Origin: Alphaproteobacteria bacterium
GTDB lineage: Bacteria > Pseudomonadota > Alphaproteobacteria > Rickettsiales > SXRF01
Direction of reading: 5' to 3'
Assembly (NCBI GenBank): GCA_013288305.1
Contig: JABDCD010000010.1
Coordinates: 1-33,829 of the forward strand
DNA length: 33,829 nucleotides
The translations under genes were made by a program, and so were the position numbers. Shown one piece after another: positions 28,315 through 33,829 of this stretch (position 1 is the stretch's first letter; every line of letters starts with the position of its first letter). The notes below the pieces were generated by a model that made no database searches, was not told the origin of the DNA, and was given only the letters and a program-made list of their open reading frames with translations.

Positions 28315-29550
28315 ATGAAAACTCCGGCAAACAGCAATGTAAAATTTCCGGTGTACCTGGATTACCAGGCAACGACGCCGATGGATAAGCGCGTACTAGA
28401 CAAAATGATGCCCTATTTCGTCGAGAAATTCGGCAACCCGCACTCGCGCAGCCATGCCTTCGGCTGGGAAGCGGAAGCGGCAACCGACCTCGCCCGCGAG
28501 CAGGTGGCGGCGCTTATCGGCGCCACCGAGAAGGAAATCGTGTTCACCTCCGGCGCCACGGAATCGAATAATATCGCCATCAAGGGCATCGCGCATTTCT
28601 ACAAGGACAAAAAAAATCACATTATCACGCCGGTGACCGAGCATAAATGCGTGCTCGATTCCTGCCGCCACCTGGAGCAGGAAGGGTTTGAAGTCACCTA
28701 TTTGCCGGTAAAAGCCAACGGCCTGATTGATTTGGACGAGTTGCGCGCGGCGATGACGGATAAGACGCTGCTGGTATCGGTGATGGCGGTCAATAACGAG
28801 ATCGGCGTCATCCAGCCGCTGGCGGAAATCGGCAAGCTCTGCCGCGAAAAGGGCGCATTTTTCCATACCGATGCAGCGCAGGCTTTCGGCAAAATCCCGC
28901 TCGACGTCGAGGCGATGAACATCGATCTGATGAGCATTTCCGGCCACAAGATTTACGGGCCCAAGGGCATCGGCGCGTTGTACGTTCGCCGACGCCCGCG
29001 CGTGCGCCTGGAGGCAATTTTCTCCGGCGGCGGCCAGGAGCGTGGTTTCCGTTCTGGCACGCTGGCGACGCCGCTGGTGGTGGGGCTGGGCGAAGCGGCC
29101 GCGATTGCCAAGGCCGAAATGAGCAAGGACACTGAACATGCGCGCAGGCTCTACAATAAATTCCTGACGGAAATTCTCGACGGCGTGAAAGATGTGTACC
29201 TCAATGGCGACCGCGAGCAACGCTGGCCCGGCAATATAAATTTAAGCTTCGCCTATGTCGAGGGCGAGAGCATGATCATGGCACTGAAAGATTTGGCGGT
29301 ATCCAGCGGCTCGGCCTGCACCTCGGCGTCGCTGGAACCGTCTTATGTGCTGCGCTCGCTGGGGGTAGCTGAGGATATGGCGCATACGTCGATCCGCTTC
29401 GGCTTCGGGCGGTTTACGACCATGGAAGAAATCGACTTCGCCATTCATTTAATCAAAAACAGCATCGACAAACTGCGCGCCATGAGCCCATTATGGGAAA
29501 TGGCGCAGGAAGGGATTGATATTTCCAAGATTGAATGGGCGGGACATTGA
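28315..29550 (+). CDS. iscS: Cysteine desulfurase IscS
   Basis: IscS takes sulfur from cysteine as a persulfide for Fe-S cluster assembly. I start at the ATG at 28315 (AAGGA upstream), giving 411 residues; a longer frame from 28204 would run through the palindromic repeat. Seen: [12 protein letters not shown] at the N-terminus, the PLP lysine K212 in [15 protein letters not shown]110 in TEHKCVLD and the catalytic loop Cys335 in [17 protein letters not shown]. It starts the isc run; no iscR regulator is found upstream, where a pseudopilin gene and the repeat lie. The stop is one base before the next gene. Confidence 0.97.
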   Translation: MKTPANSNVKFPVYLDYQATTPMDKRVLDKMMPYFVEKFGNPHSRSHAFGWEAEAATDLAREQVAALIGATEKEIVFTSGATESNNIAIKGIAHFYKDKKNHIITPVTEHKCVLDSCRHLEQEGFEVTYLPVKANGLIDLDELRAAMTDKTLLVSVMAVNNEIGVIQPLAEIGKLCREKGAFFHTDAAQAFGKIPLDVEAMNIDLMSISGHKIYGPKGIGALYVRRRPRVRLEAIFSGGGQERGFRSGTLATPLVVGLGEAAAIAKAEMSKDTEHARRLYNKFLTEILDGVKDVYLNGDREQRWPGNINLSFAYVEGESMIMALKDLAVSSGSACTSASLEPSYVLRSLGVAEDMAHTSIRFGFGRFTTMEEIDFAIHLIKNSIDKLRAMSPLWEMAQEGIDISKIEWAGH

Positions 29551-29551
29551 T

Positions 29552-30028
29552 ATGTTTGCGAATTTTGACGAAGAAAAAATAGAATCGCTGGAAAATTTAG
29601 CCACTGTTATTAAGTTTTATCGACAAGATGACTTATGGAAATCATTGCCGGAGACGAGTGCAAATGAAGAAATTTTCAATGCGCTAATTCATAGGTTAGC
29701 GGAAAGAGATCAAGAAGTTGAGACATCTTTCAATGACCGTGAATGGAATATGCTACTTCATGTTGCAGGAGGAGTCTTTGGCAAGGACCGCTTTGCTGAT
29801 ATGGCGGTCGAACCCAGAGAGATGAGAGCTTTGAAAATCAATCAATATTTTGAGTTAGCATGTTGTAATGTGGCTGTTGATGAGTATCTTAACGATAAAA
29901 GAATAGATGATCCTAATCTATTGGCAAATGCAGTAGCTGCGAATCTTGGAATGATTGTTGGAGTTCAATCGGAACGATTGAAGCCCCAAGATCCGGGATC
30001 ACAACGTATGAAAAAGATGGAAAGGTAA
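29552..30028 (+). CDS. Unknown AT-rich gene between iscS and iscU
   Basis: I recognise no family in these 158 residues. The protein is mostly helical by composition, charged, soluble, with no signal peptide or membrane span, and has a Cys-Cys pair in NQYFELACCNVAVDEY. It starts one base after the iscS stop (TGATATG) and ends 6 bases before iscU, so it must be co-transcribed. Its base composition is visibly more AT-rich than iscS and iscU on either side, and it uses codons such as AAA, GAA, ATA and TTA freely, which suggests later arrival. Whether it works with the Isc proteins is unknown. Confidence 0.75.
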   Translation: MFANFDEEKIESLENLATVIKFYRQDDLWKSLPETSANEEIFNALIHRLAERDQEVETSFNDREWNMLLHVAGGVFGKDRFADMAVEPREMRALKINQYFELACCNVAVDEYLNDKRIDDPNLLANAVAANLGMIVGVQSERLKPQDPGSQRMKKMER

Positions 30029-30034
30029 GAAATT

Positions 30035-30439
30035 ATGGCATACAGCGAAAAAGTCATCGATCATTATGAAAACCCGCGCAACGTGGGGTCGATGGAGAAG
30101 GACGACCCGGATGTCGGCACCGGTCTGGTCGGCGCCCCGGCCTGCGGCGACGTGATGAAACTGCAGATCAAGGTCAACGCCGAAACCGGCATGATCGAGG
30201 ACGCGAAATTCAAAACCTTCGGCTGCGGCTCGGCGATTGCCTCGTCGTCGCTGATTACCGAATGGGTCAAGGGCAAGTCGCTCGACGAAGCGTCAACCAT
30301 TAAAAACACGCAGATTGCCGAGCATCTGTCGCTGCCGCCGGTCAAAATCCATTGCTCGGTGCTGGCTGAAGACGCTATTAAAGCGGCGGTAGAGGATTAT
30401 AAGGCTAAACACAGCAAGGGCAGCAAAGACGCCGCCTAG
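30035..30439 (+). CDS. iscU: Fe-S cluster scaffold IscU
   Basis: This 134-residue scaffold receives sulfur from IscS and assembles [2Fe-2S] clusters. The ligands are C37 (GAPACGD, with D39), C64 (TFGCGSAIASSS) and C107 (KIHCSVLAEDAI). The LPPVK motif recognised by HscA is intact at 100-104. Start and length are canonical (MAYSEKVIDHYENPRNVGS). It is followed by iscA after 7 bases. Confidence 0.97.
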   Translation: MAYSEKVIDHYENPRNVGSMEKDDPDVGTGLVGAPACGDVMKLQIKVNAETGMIEDAKFKTFGCGSAIASSSLITEWVKGKSLDEASTIKNTQIAEHLSLPPVKIHCSVLAEDAIKAAVEDYKAKHSKGSKDAA

Positions 30440-30446
30440 ACTAGCT

Positions 30447-30782
30447 ATGGCAAACCCCATCATTACCATATCCGATGCGGCATTAGGCCGTATCCACGAA
30501 TTGCTCGGCAAGCGCGGCAAGGCCGCCGCCGGCATCAAGGTCGGCATCCGCACGCGTGGCTGCTCCGGCCTGTCCTACACCATCGAATATGCCGATGAAG
30601 TCAGCAAGTTCGACGAAGTCGTTGAAAAAGACGATATCAAAGTACTGATCGACCCCAAGGCGGTGATGTTTTTAATCGGCACCGAAATGGACTACGTTGA
30701 AGAAAAACTCAAAAGCGGCTTCATCTTCCGCAACCCCAACGAAAAGGGACGGTGCGGGTGTGGGGAGAGTTTTCATGTGTAG
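30447..30782 (+). CDS. iscA: A-type Fe-S carrier IscA
   Basis: This 111-residue carrier has the three conserved cysteines of A-type proteins: C39 in TRGCSGLSYTIEYAD and C103/C105 in GRCGCGESFHV. It passes [2Fe-2S] or [4Fe-4S] clusters to target enzymes. It is in the usual place between iscU and hscB; a 70-base gap filled by a palindromic repeat follows. Confidence 0.95.
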   Translation: MANPIITISDAALGRIHELLGKRGKAAAGIKVGIRTRGCSGLSYTIEYADEVSKFDEVVEKDDIKVLIDPKAVMFLIGTEMDYVEEKLKSGFIFRNPNEKGRCGCGESFHV

Positions 30783-30787
30783 TACGC

Positions 30788-30847
30788 GTCATTCCCGCGA
30801 AGGCGGGAATCTATTCGCGAATGGATCCCCGCCTACGCGGGGATGAC
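30788..30847. repeat. GTCATTCCCGC-type palindromic repeat between iscA and hscB
   Basis: Hairpin 1 pairs ATTCCCGC with GCGGGAAT (30791-30810), hairpin 2 pairs ATCCCCGC with GCGGGGAT (30825-30844), and ATTCGCGAAT lies between. The ends GTCAT and ATGAC are inverted. It fills nearly the whole gap and sits 5 bases before the hscB ATG, so it is part of the isc mRNA. Confidence 0.9.
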
Positions 30848-30852
30848 GGGCA

Positions 30853-31353
30853 ATGAATCACTTTGCCCTCCTCAATTTCCCACCCGCTTTCGACCTCAAC
30901 ATGCAGGCCCTCGAATCCGCCTATTTCGCTGCCCAGCGCCAATATCATCCCGACCGCTTCGCCGGAAAACCACCCGCTGAACGCGCGGCGGCGCTTGAGC
31001 GCTCGGCGGACATCAACCGCGCCTACGAAGCACTCAAAAACCCGCTGCCGCGCGCGCAATATCTGTTGCAATTGCAGGGGATTGCGGTAGGCACGGAAGC
31101 GGACAGCGTCAAGCCCTCCCCTGGCCTGCTTACGGAAACCATGAAATGGCGCGAGCAAATTGCCGAGGCGAAAAATGCGGAAGAACTGGATAAGCTGGAC
31201 GAGGCGCTGAATAAAATATTGATTCGATCTATAAAAATTATTTCCAATGCGCATCTATACACTCAATGGGACGCCATGGCGCAGGAAACCTTGCGACTGG
31301 GGTATATTTTGAAGGCGCAGGACGCGATAAAACAACGGCAAAAAACGCTATGA
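30853..31353 (+). CDS. hscB: J-domain co-chaperone HscB
   Basis: HscB delivers IscU to HscA and stimulates its ATPase. The 166 residues have a J domain with H32-P33-D34 in [12 protein letters not shown] and [19 protein letters not shown], then the three-helix C-terminal domain that binds IscU. The ATG at 30853 follows a palindromic repeat directly, with no strong Shine-Dalgarno apart from GACGGG. The stop overlaps hscA by 4 bases. Confidence 0.93.
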   Translation: MNHFALLNFPPAFDLNMQALESAYFAAQRQYHPDRFAGKPPAERAAALERSADINRAYEALKNPLPRAQYLLQLQGIAVGTEADSVKPSPGLLTETMKWREQIAEAKNAEELDKLDEALNKILIRSIKIISNAHLYTQWDAMAQETLRLGYILKAQDAIKQRQKTL

Positions 31354-33140
31354 ACTTATTACAAATCCACGAACCCGGACAAACCCCGCTGCCGCATGAA
31401 AATGCGGCTGCCGTCGGTATCGATCTGGGGACGACCTATTCGGTGGTAGCAGTCGCCTCAGATACGACAGCGGAAGTCATCCACAATATCCACGGCCATG
31501 CGCTGGTGCCGTCGGTGGTGTATTACGCACCGGACGGCGGCATCGAAGTCGGCTATCCGGCAAAAGCGCGCTGGGAGCGCGGGGAAGAATGCGTCATCAG
31601 CTCAGTCAAGCGGCGGATGCACGAGGCCAATGTCAGGCTCAAGGCCGGAAACCGCGAGGTCACGCCAGTCGAAGTCTCGGCGGAAATCCTCAAGGAATTG
31701 AAACGCAATGCCGAGCGCGCATTGGGGCGGGAAGTAACCCAAGCCGTTATCACCGTGCCCGCCTATTTCGACGACGCCGCCCGCGCCGCCACCAAGGACG
31801 CCGCACGCCTCGCCGGACTTGAAGTCCTGCGCCTCATCAACGAACCGACCGCCGCCGCGCTGGCTTATGGGCTGGATAAAAGCGCGCAAGGCATTTACGC
31901 CATTTACGACCTCGGCGGCGGTACGTTCGACATGTCGCTGCTCAAGCTCGAAAAAGGCATCTTCCAGGTGCTGTCCACGGCGGGCGACACGGCACTGGGC
32001 GGCGACGATTTCGACCAGGCCATCGCCGCCTGGCTGCTGACCGAACTGGGTTTTGCCGAGGACACGCTAAAAAGCCAGCAGGTCGGCGCGCTGGTGGCGC
32101 TGGCGCGGGCGGCCAAGCACGAGCTTACACAAAACACCTCCGCCGTCATTACCTATAACGGCAAATCCGCCAGCTTAAGTCGCAACGCTTTCGACGAACT
32201 CATTTATCCTTATGTCGAAAAATCCCTGTCGGTGTGCCAGCAGGCGCTGCTCGATGCTAAACTCTCCATCGTCGATGTTAAAGGCGTGGTCATGGTCGGT
32301 GGATCGACTCGCGTAAAGCTGGTCTATGAGCAGGTCAAAGAATTCTTCGGCAAGCCGCCGCTGATCGACGTCAATCCCGACGAGGTGGTGGCCATCGGCG
32401 CGGCGCTGCAGGCGCATGGGCTGACGCAAGGCTCCGATAATTTATTGCTCGATGTCAACCCGCTGTCGCTGGGGCTGGAGACCATGGGCGGCCTCACCGA
32501 AAAAATCATCCAGCGCAATACTCCAATTCCGGTTTCGGCGTCGCAAGAATTCACCACCTACCAGGACGGACAGGACGGGATGCAAATTCACGTCGTGCAG
32601 GGCGAGCGCGAGATGGTGCGCGACAACCGCTCGCTGGCGCGCTTCGAACTGACCGGCATCCCGCCGCTTCCCGCCGGAATCGCCCGCGTGCGCGTGACGT
32701 TTACCATCGACGCCGACGGGCTACTCACCGTCTCCGCGCAGGAAAAAACCACCGACGCGCAGCAGGCCATCCATGTCAAGCCGTCTTACGGCCTTGCGCC
32801 CGAGGAGATGGAAAAAATGCTCATCGCCAGCATGGAAAACGCCCGCGGGGACATTACCGAACGGCTGCTAGTGGAAGCCCGCACCGAGGCCGAGCGCGCC
32901 ATTGTCGAGCTGCAATCGGCGATGAAGCAGGATGCCAATCTATTGGAAACTGCCGAAAAATCCCGCATCGACCGGCAGATTATGGTGCTGCGCAACGCCG
33001 CGCAGGGCACCGACCGCGATTACATCGACGCCGAACTCCATGAGCTTGGCCGCCTGGCGCAACCGTTTGCCGAAAGAAGAATGGACAGGGCGATTGGCAC
33101 GGCACTGGTGGGGCAAACAGTGGACAAGGTGCGGCCATGA
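31350..33140 (+). CDS. hscA: Hsp70-type chaperone HscA
   Basis: HscA is the specialised Hsp70 that drives cluster release from IscU by binding its LPPVK motif. The 596 residues show the ATPase motifs [32 protein letters not shown] and [12 protein letters not shown], then the substrate domain ([36 protein letters not shown]) and a helical lid. The ATG at 31350 is chosen because it overlaps the hscB stop (ATGA); an earlier frame start at 31266 lies inside hscB. In most isc operons ferredoxin (fdx) comes next; here the stop overlaps a different gene. Confidence 0.96.
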   Translation: MNLLQIHEPGQTPLPHENAAAVGIDLGTTYSVVAVASDTTAEVIHNIHGHALVPSVVYYAPDGGIEVGYPAKARWERGEECVISSVKRRMHEANVRLKAGNREVTPVEVSAEILKELKRNAERALGREVTQAVITVPAYFDDAARAATKDAARLAGLEVLRLINEPTAAALAYGLDKSAQGIYAIYDLGGGTFDMSLLKLEKGIFQVLSTAGDTALGGDDFDQAIAAWLLTELGFAEDTLKSQQVGALVALARAAKHELTQNTSAVITYNGKSASLSRNAFDELIYPYVEKSLSVCQQALLDAKLSIVDVKGVVMVGGSTRVKLVYEQVKEFFGKPPLIDVNPDEVVAIGAALQAHGLTQGSDNLLLDVNPLSLGLETMGGLTEKIIQRNTPIPVSASQEFTTYQDGQDGMQIHVVQGEREMVRDNRSLARFELTGIPPLPAGIARVRVTFTIDADGLLTVSAQEKTTDAQQAIHVKPSYGLAPEEMEKMLIASMENARGDITERLLVEARTEAERAIVELQSAMKQDANLLETAEKSRIDRQIMVLRNAAQGTDRDYIDAELHELGRLAQPFAERRMDRAIGTALVGQTVDKVRP

Positions 33141-33829
33141 GTGAACAATCAATAAATCCTGCCTCATTAAAACCCTTAAGCTATAGCTGGTTCAAGCATT
33201 ACCTTGGCTTGCAAAAGGATGAGATATTACGTTCCATTGCCGATATAGATTCTCTTTTAGCGCCTTACGAAGAGAAAGCTGAAAAATACGGATATTCTTT
33301 TCTTAGTAATTCCAATTTTTTTGAGATTAAGGCGAAGGAGCGTTATGTCTATCGCTATAAAATCCATATATTCCCAAAAGAAAAACAGGTTGAGGCGGCA
33401 TGGGATGCCATCCTCCCTATTCTGCTGCGCGAGGGCATTACCGCGAAAGTAGTCACGCCGGATCTAGGCAAAGCCTGGTCGAATCCCAAAAATTACGAGT
33501 GCGGTAAAATGATTACGCTTTATGCGGATTATACCGATGGCCCCCTGCGGCGCGACTGGCAGGCAATGCTGACCGAAATCATGCAAACGCTGGTGGCTCA
33601 TGGCATTGAGCGAGGGCTGATTCCTTTTGACGAGGCGACTATCAGCGTCAGGGACGAAGGAAAAAAGGTGCCACCCTTGATGGCTTACAGGGATGAATGG
33701 CAGTTCCGCCCTGGTGTGGAGGGAAAAACGGTTGAACATACCTCTTCGCCCGACCGGACGAATACGGATAGTCCGTTTGGCAAAATGATTCTTGATTTGA
33801 ATGCGCCTGTCCGCAAAATCAAGACCGAC
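33137..33829 (+). CDS. SpvC/OspF-like phosphothreonine-lyase-fold protein, 3' truncated
   Basis: The ATG overlaps the hscA stop (ATGA) and the frame stays open to the window end (231 residues seen). The sequence follows the layout of SpvC, a phosphothreonine lyase that removes phosphate from host MAP kinases. YKIHI gives K75 and H77 (SpvC K104 and H106); TAKVVTPD gives K104 (K136, the catalytic base); GKMITLY gives Y129 (Y158); and AYRDE gives R185 (R213). Spacings are 2, 27, 25 and 56, against 2, 30, 22 and 55 in SpvC. The phosphate-binding R148 of SpvC has no clear Arg; K118 may replace it. HopA1-type proteins and lanthipeptide lyase domains share the fold, so the substrate is open. No signal peptide is seen. 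Composition is more AT-rich than hscA. Confidence 0.55.
   Translation, partial: MSEQSINPASLKPLSYSWFKHYLGLQKDEILRSIADIDSLLAPYEEKAEKYGYSFLSNSNFFEIKAKERYVYRYKIHIFPKEKQVEAAWDAILPILLREGITAKVVTPDLGKAWSNPKNYECGKMITLYADYTDGPLRRDWQAMLTEIMQTLVAHGIERGLIPFDEATISVRDEGKKVPPLMAYRDEWQFRPGVEGKTVEHTSSPDRTNTDSPFGKMILDLNAPVRKIKTD

Noticed and set aside
28396-29220. A 274-codon minus-strand frame inside iscS
   Set aside because: IscS motifs are continuous on the plus strand; the opposite frame is low in hydrophobic structure and lacks recognisable motifs.

Overview
The window looks like a chromosomal segment of a GC-moderate alphaproteobacterium. I infer this from the succinate dehydrogenase proteins, the divergent tlpA and argH-lptM-lysA arrangement, a zinc-ribbon/hpt pair divergent from ftsE, and families of small palindromic repeats, some inserted inside genes as in Rickettsia-type genomes. 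The species cannot be named. Genes for thiamine pyrimidine, arginine, lysine and threonine synthesis argue against a minimal obligate endosymbiont. The large surface proteins and a probable phosphothreonine-lyase-like protein suggest contact with other cells. No rRNA, tRNA, CRISPR array or insertion sequence was seen.

Layout. 1-5146: the 3' part of a pseudopilin-like protein fused to a seven-motif FG-GAP propeller, then a secreted G8/parallel-beta-helix protein. 5296-8234 (minus): thiC followed by a carbonic-anhydrase-like protein with a tandem, degenerate second half. 8270-11244 (plus): mutY, an FAD reductase and a bactofilin. 11306-17716 (minus): ftsE, sdhC, sdhD, sdhA, a response regulator, sdhB, a small secreted Cys-rich protein, thrB and rnhA. 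17794-18998 (plus): a zinc-ribbon membrane protein and hpt. 18991-21850 (minus): argH-lptM-lysA, divergent from tlpA. 22394-24544 (minus): methylmalonyl-CoA mutase. 24664-26495: a STAS-like protein converging on a MscS channel. 26518-27137 (minus): a higBA toxin-antitoxin pair. 27319-28134: a second pseudopilin related to the first gene. 28315-33829: an isc operon (iscS, an unknown gene, iscU, iscA, hscB, hscA) ending in an SpvC/OspF-like protein cut by the window edge.

The most unusual points are these. (1) The last gene carries, at nearly the same spacing, most of the active-site residues of the phosphothreonine lyase SpvC. (2) A repeat element of about 66 bp lies in frame inside both thiC and sdhA and gives both proteins the same 13-residue peptide, with a third diverged copy in the bactofilin leader. 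(3) A second repeat class, built of 7-nt units, is inserted in thiC and mutY and lies upstream of ftsE. (4) The pseudopilin-propeller fusion and the tandem carbonic-anhydrase-like protein have unusual architectures. (5) Foreign-looking genes sit inside two otherwise conserved operons, sdh and isc.

All calls rest on reading the sequence. No database search was possible.
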